Positions 29,531 through 38,573 of a DNA stretch of 64,000 nt are shown here, piece by piece (positions within the stretch are counted from its first letter, which is position 1; the number at the start of each line of letters is the position of its first letter). The notes under the pieces are model-generated. The model worked only from the letters and a program-made list of their open reading frames with translations. It did no database searches and was not told the DNA's origin. The DNA is from Bifidobacterium sp. ESL0800 (GTDB taxonomy: Bacteria; Actinomycetota; Actinomycetes; Actinomycetales; Bifidobacteriaceae). The stretch spans positions 558,001-622,000 of the forward strand of contig NZ_CP113913.1 in NCBI RefSeq assembly GCF_029395355.1, written 5' to 3'. The translations under genes were made by a program, and so were the position numbers.

Positions 29531-31165
29531 CTAGTATCCGGGATGCCAGGTGGCCGCGTCCAGTGCCGCATTCACGTCGCCGACGGGCTCGCGGTTGAGA
29601 CCTTCCTTTATGGCCTCGCTGGCCACCGCGTAGGCCACGCGGCGTGAGATTTCGGTGAGACTGCTGACCGGTGGCAGAACGGCCACGCCCGGCTTGTCGA
29701 CGTCGATCATATCCGAGATGGCGTATGCCGCGGCCAGAAGCATGCCTTGGCTGATATGGCTGGCCTTGCCCACGATGGCGCCGAAGCAGATGCCAGGGTA
29801 CATCAGCGCATTGTTGCCTTGGCCGACGTAATGCGTGACCCCGTTGTATTCGACCGGATCGGAAGGTGTGCCGGTGGTGACGAACGCACGGCCGTCGCTC
29901 CAGTTGATCACATCGACCGCCTTGGCCTCCATCAGCTCGGTCGGGTTTGAGATCGGGCAGATCAGCGGGCGCTCGCAGTACTTGGACATCGTGCGCACCA
30001 CGTCCTCGGTGAAGGCACCGGTATTGGTGGAGGTGCCGATAAGCACGGTCGGCTTGAACGCCTCGACAATGGCTGCCAAGTCGGTCGGGTCGCTGAGTCC
30101 GGCGAATTCCCCGGGCTTGCGGGCATACTTCTTCTGGCCTTCGGTCAGGTCGTCCTGACCTTCCTCGATCAGGCCGAAGCGGTCGACCAGCGCCACCTGA
30201 CGCAAGGCGACCTCCGGGTCGATGCCGCCGCGTTCGATGAGATCCTCGACCAGCTGGTCCGCGATGCCCACTCCGGCGGTGCCTGCACCGTAGACCAGGA
30301 TGCGGGTGTCCTTGAAATCGGTTTTCGCGATGTTGCGGGCGGCGATCAGTGCGGCCAGCATGGTCACACCGGTGCCTTGGATGTCATCGTTCAGGGTCAG
30401 TACGTTGTTGCGATAACGTTCGAGAATCGGCGCCGCGGTGGAACGTCCGAAGTCCTCCCAGTGGATGAGGGCGCTGGGGTAGAGATCGAGGCTTGCATGC
30501 ACGAAGTCGTCGATGAAATCGTCGTAACGCTGCCCTCGCACGCGGTTGAAGCGGTTGCCCATGTAATTCGGGTTGTCGAGCAGCTCCTTGCGGTCGGTGC
30601 CGACGTCGATCATCACCGGCAGCACGCGTGAGGGGTCTATGCCGGCTGCGGCCGTGTAGACGGCGAGTTTGCCGGTAAGGATTTCCGCCCCGTTGGAACC
30701 CCAGTCGCCGATGCCCAAGATGCCTTCGCCGTCAGTGGCCACGACCAGGTCGATTTCTCGATCGCCGGCATATTGTTTGAGCGCAGCCTTGATGCGGTCG
30801 GGGTGGTCGATGGAGATGTAGGCCACATCGCTGCCGGTGTAGAACTCTGTGTAACGCTGGATGGACTGGGCCACGGTCGGCGCGTAGACGATGGGCATGT
30901 ACTCGGTCAGGTGACGACCCATGCTCACGTAGAAGAGGTTACGGTTCCTGCGGCATACGCTCATCAGATAGATTCGCTTTTCCAGATTGGTCGTCTTCGA
31001 CTGGAAACGTTCATAGACCACGGCCTCCTGGTGATCGAGGTCCTGGACGGCCGCAGGAAGCAGGCCATCGATGCCCAGTTCCTTGCGTTCGTCGTAGGAG
31101 TAGGCCAGATCACGGTTGACAAAGGAATCGTGTAACGCGTTCATCGTTGTCATCATCGCTCGCAT
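29531..31165 (-). CDS. Malolactic enzyme / NAD malic enzyme
   Basis: Acts on L-malate with NAD and Mn/Mg, giving lactate (malolactic) or pyruvate (malic). The 544-residue product has the malic N-terminal domain (EKRIYLMSVCRRNRNLFY, YMPIVYAPTVAQS), DGEGILGIGDWGSNG, the NAD fold VYGAGTAGVGIADQLV and CPISNPTELMEAKA. Its start and its end (NREPVGDVNAALDAATWHPGY) resemble remembered lactococcal MleS rather than the shorter bacterial malic enzymes, so malolactic activity is favoured but not certain. Neighbouring LysR and dicarboxylate transporter genes fit malate use. Several nearby ATGs (31165, 31156, 31153, 31144) make the exact start unclear. Confidence 0.88.
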   Translation of the reverse strand: MRAMMTTMNALHDSFVNRDLAYSYDERKELGIDGLLPAAVQDLDHQEAVVYERFQSKTTNLEKRIYLMSVCRRNRNLFYVSMGRHLTEYMPIVYAPTVAQSIQRYTEFYTGSDVAYISIDHPDRIKAALKQYAGDREIDLVVATDGEGILGIGDWGSNGAEILTGKLAVYTAAAGIDPSRVLPVMIDVGTDRKELLDNPNYMGNRFNRVRGQRYDDFIDDFVHASLDLYPSALIHWEDFGRSTAAPILERYRNNVLTLNDDIQGTGVTMLAALIAARNIAKTDFKDTRILVYGAGTAGVGIADQLVEDLIERGGIDPEVALRQVALVDRFGLIEEGQDDLTEGQKKYARKPGEFAGLSDPTDLAAIVEAFKPTVLIGTSTNTGAFTEDVVRTMSKYCERPLICPISNPTELMEAKAVDVINWSDGRAFVTTGTPSDPVEYNGVTHYVGQGNNALMYPGICFGAIVGKASHISQGMLLAAAYAISDMIDVDKPGVAVLPPVSSLTEISRRVAYAVASEAIKEGLNREPVGDVNAALDAATWHPGY

Positions 31166-31430
31166 TCTCTTAAAGGCCTCGGCGTCTTTACCGAAGCATG
31201 TGCTTACGTGTTCACGCTATACAAGAGGATGGCGGCCCCGCAAATAAATATTTCCAATATCGTATACACGACGGTTGATCTGTATAAAACGTCGGAATTT
31301 CAAGGATTGACGCATATTAGAAAATGTTATTTGTGGACAACATTGCCTATCGGATAGCCTAGAAAAACGATCTGCTGAGTGGCAAAGAAGCCCATTTATC
31401 AGGCACCGTCCACTAGTTTAAGGAGAAGCT
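31166..31430. promoter_or_regulatory. Divergent promoter region with CTATCGGATAG palindrome
   Basis: This gap separates the minus-strand malolactic/malic enzyme from the + strand transporter. It contains the AT-rich ATAAATATTT and an 11-base palindrome CTATC-G-GATAG (31347-31357) about 75 bases before the transporter ATG, inside TTGCCTATCGGATA, which fits the T-N11-A form of LysR sites. Binding is inferred only. Confidence 0.45.
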
Positions 31431-32885
31431 ATGGCAGCAAATTCCCCGGCTCCGTCGTCTGGAGCCATCGCCATTAACAAGACCAAGATCATCAAGGCCG
31501 CCATCTGCGTGGTTGTCGGACTTGCGATTTTCGTCATACCGCCTCCCCAAGGGGTGCACCCAGGTGGCATGCATATGCTGGGCGTGTTCGTCGGTACGAT
31601 TCTCGGCCTGATTCTCCAGCCTTTGCCGACTTCCGCTGTCGCCATCATCGGCCTGACCGTGGCCATGCTCACCGGGGCGATGGATCCTTCGAAAGAGGCG
31701 TTCTCGGGCCTTGGCAGTGCTTCGATCTGGCTGATCGTCGCGGCGTTCTTCATTGCCCAGGGCTTCGTCTCGACCGGTCTGGGACGTCGCATCGCGCTGG
31801 TCTTCATTTCATGGCTTGGCAAATCCTCCCTCGGCATCTCCTATGGCCTTGCGGCCGCTGATTTGGTGCTGGCGCCTGCCACACCTTCCAATACCGCACG
31901 TCTGGGCGGCATTCTGTTCCCGATCATCCAATCGATCAGCGAGGTTCAGGGGTCGACCACCGAATCCGAGGAATCCCGCAAGAAGCTGGGTGGGTTCCTT
32001 TCCGCCACGGCCAACAACGTCAACGCCATCACTTCGGCGATGTTCGCCACTTCCATGGCCGCCGGGCCCGTGGTGATTCAGCTTGCCTCGCAGATGCACC
32101 ATCCGATCGGCTGGGGAACGTGGGCAATCGCCTGCATTATTCCCGGTCTGCTCTGCCTGATCCTCATTCCGATCTTGATCTACAAGATATTCCCGCCGAC
32201 CATCAAGCATGTGCCCACCGCCAGGACGGACGCCAAAGCGGAACTCAAAGCGATGGGTTCGCTGAGCCCCAAGGAATGGGTCATGGCGCTTTCCTTCGTG
32301 CTGATGCTCATCCTCTGGGCCACCGGTTCGATGACCGGCATCTCGGCCACCACGGTCGCCTTCCTCGGCGTCACCATCCTACTGTGCACGGGAATCATCA
32401 CTTGGAAATCCATGGCCAACGACAAGTCCGCTTGGTCCACGCTGATCTTCTTCGGCGTGCTGGTCGGCATGGCCAAGCCGTTGAGCACCCTCGGCGTCAC
32501 CGATTGGCTCGGCGGCCTGATCGCACACATGGTAGGTGGCATGCCTTGGTATGCTGTCCTCTTCATTCTTGGCATCTGCTACGTGCTGGTCCATTATCTG
32601 TTCGCCTCCGAGCTGGCTCAGGTGGTCGCGCTGTACACGCTCTTCGTCACCGTCACCATCGCTGCAGGTGCGCCTGCGCCCGTTGCCGTACTCACCTTTG
32701 GCGCTCTTTCCGGTCTGATCGGAGCCATGACGCATTATGCGTCCGGCCCCTCCGCCCTGATCTACGGCGCGGATTATCTCAAGACCTCCGAATTCCTTCG
32801 TGTGGGCATCATCTGCGCCATGGTCACCACCGTCATCTTCCTGACCGTCGGCGTCGGCTGGTGGAAGGTCATCGGTCTTTGGTGA
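31431..32885 (+). CDS. DASS-family anion (dicarboxylate) transporter
   Basis: Membrane transporter of the divalent anion:sodium symporter family, probably importing malate or exchanging it. The 484-residue product has about 11-12 hydrophobic segments, the substrate/sodium signature VLAPATPSNTARLGGI near residue 155 and a second half repeat ending FGALSGLIGAMTHYASGP. This resembles the CitT/2-oxoglutarate-malate branch. The ATG follows aaggagaag. It is divergent from the malolactic/malic enzyme, which supports malate or a related dicarboxylate as substrate. Confidence 0.9.
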   Translation: MAANSPAPSSGAIAINKTKIIKAAICVVVGLAIFVIPPPQGVHPGGMHMLGVFVGTILGLILQPLPTSAVAIIGLTVAMLTGAMDPSKEAFSGLGSASIWLIVAAFFIAQGFVSTGLGRRIALVFISWLGKSSLGISYGLAAADLVLAPATPSNTARLGGILFPIIQSISEVQGSTTESEESRKKLGGFLSATANNVNAITSAMFATSMAAGPVVIQLASQMHHPIGWGTWAIACIIPGLLCLILIPILIYKIFPPTIKHVPTARTDAKAELKAMGSLSPKEWVMALSFVLMLILWATGSMTGISATTVAFLGVTILLCTGIITWKSMANDKSAWSTLIFFGVLVGMAKPLSTLGVTDWLGGLIAHMVGGMPWYAVLFILGICYVLVHYLFASELAQVVALYTLFVTVTIAAGAPAPVAVLTFGALSGLIGAMTHYASGPSALIYGADYLKTSEFLRVGIICAMVTTVIFLTVGVGWWKVIGLW

Positions 32886-32920
32886 TGTATTATTCGCCGT
32901 ATCGGTAGTTTCGTGCCATA

Positions 32921-32963
32921 AAAATCTCGTTCCGCCAATGAAGGCTGGAGCGGGATTTTGCAA
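32921..32963 (+). terminator. Terminator of dicarboxylate transporter gene
   Basis: AAAATCTCGTTCC (32921-32933) pairs with GGAGCGGGATTTT (32947-32959) with two G-U pairs; the stem ends in A/T as intrinsic terminators do, 36 bases after the stop. Confidence 0.75.
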
Positions 32964-33200
32964 TCGGAGACATCGCTTTACGCCATTATCGACAATGTGA
33001 GGTGGCATGTCAGGCCGGCTGATATGATATTGAGTGTTGTTTCGGCAGGTCTGAATATCTGCCGCGCTTTGGCGAGGGGAAGCGATTCCCGTTATCGACT
33101 GGGCTGAATGTTTTGGGTCTCTTTGAGGCTGTGATTTCGGCGCGTCGGTGCACCGAAACAACGCAGTGTATTAGTAGGTAAATCTCAAGGAGATTAGATT
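32964..33200 (+). promoter_or_regulatory. rplY leader region with TCGGTGCACCGA palindrome
   Basis: The gap before rplY has a perfect 12-base palindrome TCGGTGCACCGA at 33145-33156, nested in TTTCGG...CCGAAA, and a clear aaggag ribosome-binding site just before the ATG. It may be an operator or an RNA hairpin in the leader; nothing further can be assigned. Confidence 0.4.
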
Positions 33201-33869
33201 ATGGCAAACACCATTACCATCGAAGGCGAAGTCCGCAATGAGTTCGGCAAGGGCGTGGCCCGCCGTATGCGCGTGGCCAAGCAGATTCCGGCCACCATCT
33301 ACGCCGGCGGCAACGACCCAGTTTTCGTGAAGCTGCCGATGCGTGAGACCACCTTGGCCCTGCGCCGCACGAACGCGCTGTTCACCATCAAGTACGGCAA
33401 GGATTCCAAGATGGCCGTCGTCAAGGACGTCCAGCGCAACCCTGTCAAGCGCATTGTCGAGCACATCGACTTCTACGAGGTCAAGGCGGGCGAGAAGATC
33501 GAGGTCGAGGTCCCGGTCTTCGCCGTGGGTACCCCGAAGGGCGCGGCAGTCGCGTTCGTCGATATTCAGCAGCTGCGTGTGCGTGCCAGCGTCGACCAGC
33601 TGCCCGAGCGTATCGACGTCAATGTCGATGGCCTGCAGGACGGCGAGAAGGTCTTTGCTCATGATCTCGAGCTGCCGAAGGGCGTCGAGCTCGTCAACAC
33701 CGATCCCGAAGAGTCCGTGGTCACCGTCGAGGTGCCTGAGGACGCCACCGCCACCACCGCGGTCTCCGCTGAGGATGCCGCCGCCGAAAGCACTGAAGGC
33801 GCCGCGGCCGAAGGTGACGCCGCTGCTCCTGCTGCTGATGCCGCAGCTGCTGACGCCGACAAGAAGTGA
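33201..33869 (+). CDS. rplY: 50S ribosomal protein L25 (Ctc form)
   Basis: Binds 5S rRNA in the large subunit. The 222-residue product has the L25 N-terminal domain (TITIEGEVRNEFGKGVARRMR, PVKRIVEHIDFYEV) and the TL5/Ctc C-terminal beta domain (LPERIDVNVDGLQDGEKVFAHDLELPKGVE). The last 45 residues are an Ala/Glu/Asp/Thr-rich tail, common in actinobacterial L25. Standard length for this form. Confidence 0.96.
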   Translation: MANTITIEGEVRNEFGKGVARRMRVAKQIPATIYAGGNDPVFVKLPMRETTLALRRTNALFTIKYGKDSKMAVVKDVQRNPVKRIVEHIDFYEVKAGEKIEVEVPVFAVGTPKGAAVAFVDIQQLRVRASVDQLPERIDVNVDGLQDGEKVFAHDLELPKGVELVNTDPEESVVTVEVPEDATATTAVSAEDAAAESTEGAAAEGDAAAPAADAAAADADKK

Positions 33870-33873
33870 TCAG

Positions 33874-33906
33874 CAGATATCGTTAGCGATATCTGAGATT
33901 TTTGGA
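33874..33906 (+). terminator. Terminator of rplY
   Basis: CAGATATCG (33874-33882) and CGATATCTG (33887-33895) form a perfect 9-bp stem with TTAG loop, followed by agattttt, 5 bases after the stop. Confidence 0.8.
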
Positions 33907-33939
33907 TTCTTTGTTGGTCCGTAAATCTCTTCATATTGG

Positions 33940-33985
33940 CCCGTGCAGTCCGTTTATATCGGCTGCACGGGTCATTTTGTTCTTT
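33940..33985 (+). terminator. Second terminator after rplY
   Basis: CCCGTGCAG (33940-33948) pairs with CTGCACGGG (33963-33971) around a 14-base loop; the T-rich tcattttgttcttt follows. Confidence 0.75.
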
Positions 33986-34157
33986 GGTTTTGATAGGTGA
34001 TTGTTTTCGATTGACTAGGCAGGATTTTCAGAATGTGAACTATTCCACCATACCTGTGCGGTTCTGTGCAAAGGTAGCAGCATAACCAAAGCGCCACAAG
34101 CGTACGGCAAACCACCATTCCGGCCGTCACGGCGGCTGAAGCAAAGAAGAAGTGCAA

Positions 34158-35285
34158 ATGACTGAGCAAACCCATCATGATCCGCAAGCGTTGTCGCAAT
34201 TGACCGAGCCTTTCGAGGTTCTCGACAACCCACATCCCGCAACCGACGCCGAGCGCGCGAAGCTGATTGACAAGCCGGCGTTCGGCCAGCTTTTCAGCGA
34301 CAACATGGTCCACATGGTATGGCACAAGTCCAGCGGCTGGGGCGATCGCCGGGTCGAACCGTATGGCCCGCTTGCCATGGATCCTGGCGCCTCTGTTCTG
34401 CACTATGCGCAGGAGTGCTTCGAAGGTCTCAAGGCCTATCGCCACGCCGACGGCAGCACATGGCTGTTCCGTCCGGACGCGAACGCCGAGCGTTTCGCCA
34501 ATTCCGCCAAGCGCCTTTATCTGCCTGAACTTTCCAAGGACGATTTCCTGGGTTCCGTCGCCGCGCTGGTCAAGCGCGACGTCGAATGGGTGCCGACCCG
34601 TCGCGAGTACACGCTCTACATGCGCCCGTATATGTTCGCCTCCGAGGCGTTCCTCGGCGTGCGCGCCCCGCAGACCGTCGACTACTGCGTCATCGCCTCG
34701 CCCTCCGGCCCGTACTTCCCGGGCGGCGTCAAGCCGGTGAGCATCTGGGTGGAGGACAAGTGGTTCCGCACCGGCCCCGGTGGCACCGGCTTCGCCAAGT
34801 GCGGCGGCAATTATGCGGCCTCCCTGCTGGGCGAGTACCGCGGCGCCGACCACGGCTGCGAGCAGGTCTGCTTCGTCGACGCGGCCACCAAGACCTACCT
34901 TGAGGAACTCGGCGGCATGAACATGTTCACCGTGCACAAGGACGGCCATTTGGAGACTCCGTCGCTGACGGGCAACATCCTTCCCGGCGTCACCCGCCGT
35001 TCGCTCATCCAGCTGGCGCAGGACCACGGCCGCGATGTCGTCGAGACCATGATCAAGCTCGACGACCTGCTGGAAGACATCAAGTCCGGCGAGGTCACCG
35101 AGGTCTTCGCCTGCGGCACCGCCGCCATCATCACCCCGATCGGCCGCTTCAAGTCCGAGACCTTCGACGTCGAGGTCAACGGCAACAAGTCCGGCGACCT
35201 CACGCTGCAGCTGCGTGACGAGCTGCTCGGCATCCAGATGGGTGAGATCGACGATCCGCACGACTGGATGTGGAAGGTCTGCTGA
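34158..35285 (+). CDS. ilvE: Branched-chain amino acid aminotransferase
   Basis: PLP enzyme interconverting Leu, Ile and Val with their 2-oxo acids. The 375-residue product has the class IV fold: HYAQECFEGLKAYRHADG, MRPYMFASEAFLGV, the PLP Lys in GFAKCGGNYAASLLGEY near residue 213, GGMNMFTVHKDG and CGTAAIITPIG. The ATG at 34158 is preferred to the in-frame GTG two codons earlier. It forms a single unit between terminators. Confidence 0.96.
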   Translation: MTEQTHHDPQALSQLTEPFEVLDNPHPATDAERAKLIDKPAFGQLFSDNMVHMVWHKSSGWGDRRVEPYGPLAMDPGASVLHYAQECFEGLKAYRHADGSTWLFRPDANAERFANSAKRLYLPELSKDDFLGSVAALVKRDVEWVPTRREYTLYMRPYMFASEAFLGVRAPQTVDYCVIASPSGPYFPGGVKPVSIWVEDKWFRTGPGGTGFAKCGGNYAASLLGEYRGADHGCEQVCFVDAATKTYLEELGGMNMFTVHKDGHLETPSLTGNILPGVTRRSLIQLAQDHGRDVVETMIKLDDLLEDIKSGEVTEVFACGTAAIITPIGRFKSETFDVEVNGNKSGDLTLQLRDELLGIQMGEIDDPHDWMWKVC

Positions 35286-35323
35286 ACGGCTTCGCCGATT
35301 GCCGGCTTTGAGGTTTGTTGAAG

Positions 35324-35372
35324 CGGCCTGCATTGTTTCCTGGGGTTTGGAGACGATGCAGGCCGTTTTGTA
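35324..35372 (+). terminator. Terminator of ilvE
   Basis: CGGCCTGCAT (35324-35333) and ATGCAGGCCG (35356-35365) form a perfect 10-bp stem followed by ttttgtatg, 39 bases after the ilvE stop. Confidence 0.85.
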
Positions 35373-35532
35373 TGTGAGGATTCGGTCTGAATCGCTGCGC
35401 CGCTTCAACGGGACGCTGCAATAAACCCAAGGATTACAGTATCGCATGCGAACAGAGTGTTGGATAGCCGTGTTTGGCCGTTACCTGGTATATTCTTCAA
35501 TTATTCAAACGAATATGCAAAGGATGTGCGAT

Positions 35533-36246
35533 ATGCAGTTGGCGCTGGAAAGTAACGTGTTTTTCTGGGCCATCGAATATATCGCGACTTTCTGCTGCGG
35601 TCTTTTGGGCGGGCTGTGCGCCGTCAAGAAAAAGTATGATTTCATCGCCATCCTCCTGACCGTCTGGCTCACCGGCCTCGGCGGCGGCATCATCCGTGAC
35701 GTGCTGCTTGGTGCATTGCCACCTGTCGGTGTTTCCGACAGGGGACTGGTCATCACCTCATTGATTACCGGCGTCGCCGTCGCTGTCATCTATCCCGAGG
35801 TGGACAGGCTCAAATGGCCGATGGTGGCGCTTGACGCCTTGGCGTTGGGGCTGTATGCGGTCAATGGGACGCAAAAGGCGCTGATCTATCACACCTCCGG
35901 CATGACCGCCGTCTTCATGGGGTTGATTACGGCCATCGGGGGAGGGCTGATTCGCGACATGCTCTTGAACGATGTGCCTGCGGTCATCCGCGACAGTCAT
36001 TGGTACACCGTTCCGGCGTTGATCGGCAGCGTCCTGACGGTGTTCGTCACCCGTGCCTATCAGGGTGGGCATATCCCGTTCACATTCGAAGTCATCGGCG
36101 ATATTGCCGTTGTGGCTTTCGTTGTCGTCCTGCGTGTATTGTCCGTCCGTTTCGATTGGAAGGTGCCGGGGGCGATCAAACGCCATCATGCGTTGCTGCC
36201 GTTGCCGGTCAAGGGCGACGACGAAAAAGCTGACGGTAATCGTTGA
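35533..36246 (+). CDS. TRIC/YadS-like (UPF0126) membrane protein
   Basis: Small integral membrane protein of the trimeric intracellular cation channel-like UPF0126 family. The 237-residue product has seven hydrophobic segments arranged as an internal repeat; each half carries the glycine motif (LTGLGGGIIRDVLLG near residue 48 and ITAIGGGLIRDMLL near 135). Some family members conduct glycine or cations, so a channel role is only likely. Several ATGs are close together; 35533 has an aaagga site 9 bases before it. Confidence 0.85.
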   Translation: MQLALESNVFFWAIEYIATFCCGLLGGLCAVKKKYDFIAILLTVWLTGLGGGIIRDVLLGALPPVGVSDRGLVITSLITGVAVAVIYPEVDRLKWPMVALDALALGLYAVNGTQKALIYHTSGMTAVFMGLITAIGGGLIRDMLLNDVPAVIRDSHWYTVPALIGSVLTVFVTRAYQGGHIPFTFEVIGDIAVVAFVVVLRVLSVRFDWKVPGAIKRHHALLPLPVKGDDEKADGNR

Positions 36247-36443
36247 CAGATGTGACCAATTCTGACTGCGAACGATAATGCCTTTAGAATTGCGACAAGT
36301 TCAAATGACACATTGATGCTATCTTGGCTAGAGCGGGCGAAAAACCGAGAATCGACCAAGATTTTCTGCTGAAGGAACCCTTCCCGGGTTCGAGAGCAGA
36401 TAAGATCTCTTTTATCCGTTCTCGACAAGAGGATTTGTTTCAT
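36247..36443 (+). other. Gap upstream of small ORF and exporter
   Basis: Base composition drops visibly here relative to the flanking genes. No clear hairpin or repeat was found apart from a short CCCTTCCCGGG stretch near 36380. It presumably holds the promoter for the small ORF and exporter; no convincing -35/-10 pair with standard spacing was seen. Confidence 0.3.
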
Positions 36444-36545
36444 ATGCACGTCAATGATATATATGGGTCAGGTGGACTATTAGAAAAAGATGGTTATTGG
36501 CTGATTCGTAGCATTGGCCATATCGCATCTATGGAATCGACTTGA
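36444..36545 (+). CDS. 33-residue peptide ORF ahead of ABC exporter
   Basis: A short frame starts at ATG 36444, 11 bases after aagagg, and encodes 33 residues beginning MHVNDIYGSGGLLEKDG and continuing YWLIRSIGHIASMEST. Its stop lies 11 bases before the exporter ATG, inside the exporter ribosome-binding region, a spacing that would couple the two. The glycine pair followed by a mixed C-terminal part superficially resembles exported peptides. No modification enzyme is nearby and the exporter has no peptidase domain, so this could also be a leader ORF for translational coupling. An in-frame extension to 36324 is possible but lacks a good ribosome-binding site. Not a recognised family. Confidence 0.4.
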   Translation: MHVNDIYGSGGLLEKDGYWLIRSIGHIASMEST

Positions 36546-36556
36546 AGGGGAGCGGC

Positions 36557-38456
36557 ATGGAAGCTGGTGATAGTACGAGGAATGATAAGCCTGCGGCAAA
36601 GGGGCGTTCTCGCATCCCGTCTCTGACGACATTGCGAAAGTCATTACGGCTATTGACGGCAGTAGCACCGATATCCGTCATTGTCCTCCTTGTTCTTACT
36701 GTGGTGCGGGCCCTGCTGTCGCCCCTACAGATTTTGGCCACAACGCAGATCGTGAATTCCGTGGCTACGGGTGTGCTTGCGAAGGTTGTCGATTCGGCGA
36801 TATTTTTTGCTCTGGTCTTAGTGTCAATGTTCGTGGCCGAGAACGTCATTAAATATCTCTCCGACTCAATTCGAGAAAAACTATCCTACCACGCTAATTG
36901 CAGTATCGTCGATAAGCTCACTACGCTCGAAACGCAGCAGTTCGAGGATGCACAGACCAACGATTGCATACAGCGGGCCGGAGGGGATACCGGCGGACAT
37001 ATCTTCGCTATATTTGATAGCGCACGTGATTTTCTACAGTCGCTGCTCACTATCGTATCCGTATTCTCCTTACTGGTTTCATGGAACAAATGGGTGGCCT
37101 TTTTCCTTCTGCTGGCGCCTATTCCAGGTACCATCGGCACATTGATGGCCAGTTCCAAACAGTACAATATCGATTACCAGCGGGCAGGCGAACAACGCTT
37201 GTCGGACTATTATCGTTCGATTCTGACATCGGATAATGCAGCCAAGGAAGTCCATCTGTTTGGTCTGGGTGGTTTGTTGTCAGGACGTTACAAGACGCTT
37301 ATCGCAGGTTTTCTCAAACAGGATCTCGCTATGTCGCGTACCTATCTGTGGATTGCGCTTGGCTTGGGGATTCTTACGACCCTAGCCAATATCGGGGCGG
37401 TCTCCGTAGGTGCGATTCAGGCCATGCATACAGGCAACGTCGGGCAGCTGGCCGGTTATATCAGCGCGACAGGTTCATTCGGACAATCGGTACTGCTCAT
37501 TTTGGTTTCGGTCTCCAGCGTCTATCAGAGTCTGCTGTACGCCGGCAATTGGGTTCATCTCATGGACATTGAGCCGGCTGTGATCCGCTCCGGCGACGAG
37601 AAACTCGATGATGGAACGCCCGTGACCGTTTCCTTCCGAAACGTACGATTTGCCTATCCTGGTTCCATCGATGGCAAAGAGATTCTCCATGGTGTCTCCT
37701 TTGATCTTCCCGCCGGTCAATGTTCGGCTCTGGTTGGACTCAATGGTGCGGGTAAATCGACGATCGCAAAACTGATTTTACGTGTCTATGAGCCCACTGA
37801 AGGGTCGATTTTCATTAACGGCAGAGATATCAGTGAATATTCCCGTACGTCATTGTACGAGCGGTGTTCCGCGATTTTCCAGGATTATATACGATATGAG
37901 CGGCCCTTGCGTGAGAATGTGGGATTTGGCGATCCGGATCGCATCGACGATGATGATGCCATTGAACATGCGCTTGATCTGGTAGGGATGAAGAGGCTCG
38001 GGCAGTCGCTGCCCGAGGGGCTGGATACTGTATTGGGAAGGCACTTCGAGGGTGGCTACCAACTTTCCATTGGGCAATGGCAGCGAGTCGCCCTGGCCCG
38101 CGCTTTGTTCAGGCGGCCGTCATTGCTGATCATGGATGAGCCGACCGCATCCGTGGACGCCCTTTCCGAGAAGCATTTCTTCAACTCACTGGATCGGGCG
38201 GATAATACGGAAGAGGGGGGCGCGGCGCACCACCATCCTCATCGCCCATCGTTTCACCACCATCACCCACGCCAGTCATATCGTCGTCCTGCGTGACGGC
38301 GATATCGTCGGAGAGGGTGATCACGAGACATTGCTGTCCGATTGCCCGTATTACCGCGGTTTATATGAGGCCCAAGTGGTCAGTCAGCGGCACGAGGATC
38401 CCGCATCGATGCTGCGTCCGGAGAATATCGAAGGTACTTCCCGTTGTAATCATTGA
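36557..38456 (+). pseudogene. ABC exporter (membrane + ATPase), frameshifted near 38216-38221
   Basis: Type I ABC exporter with fused membrane and ATPase domains. Six hydrophobic segments lie in residues 35-330. The ATPase has Walker A GLNGAGKST, a Q-loop FQDYIRYERPLRENV, signature LSIGQWQRVALARAL and Walker B LLIMDEPTASVD. The frame changes after about residue 552 in a run of six G (38216-38221). The original frame then reads a His/Pro-rich tail and stops at 38296. The next frame continues the family sequence, TTILIAHRFTTITHASHIVVLRDG (H-loop), to a stop at 38456. Joined length is about 631 residues, normal for the family. Causes may be a real mutation, slippage-based phase variation or a sequencing error. 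ATG 36557 follows aagggg. Confidence 0.88.
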
Positions 38457-38478
38457 TTGCCTGCGGATTCTGTCATCG

Positions 38479-38519
38479 CGTTCGCCTGGAAGTCCAGATA
38501 TTCGAATTCGAGGCGAACG
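38479..38519. terminator. Hairpin between convergent exporter and regulator genes
   Basis: CGTTCGCCT (38479-38487) pairs with AGGCGAACG (38511-38519), 9 bp, around a 23-base loop that includes TTCGAATTCGA. Its position between convergent genes suggests a bidirectional terminator; no strong T-run. Confidence 0.45.
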
Positions 38520-38573
38520 ACGAAAGTCACGAAAACGGACCAGGAACGTGCTTTTCGTCGTTTGGACGGGCGT

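Noticed and set aside
36444-36545. Lasso peptide precursor
   Set aside because: The leader lacks the penultimate Thr expected before the core and no cyclase, protease or PqqD-like gene is nearby.
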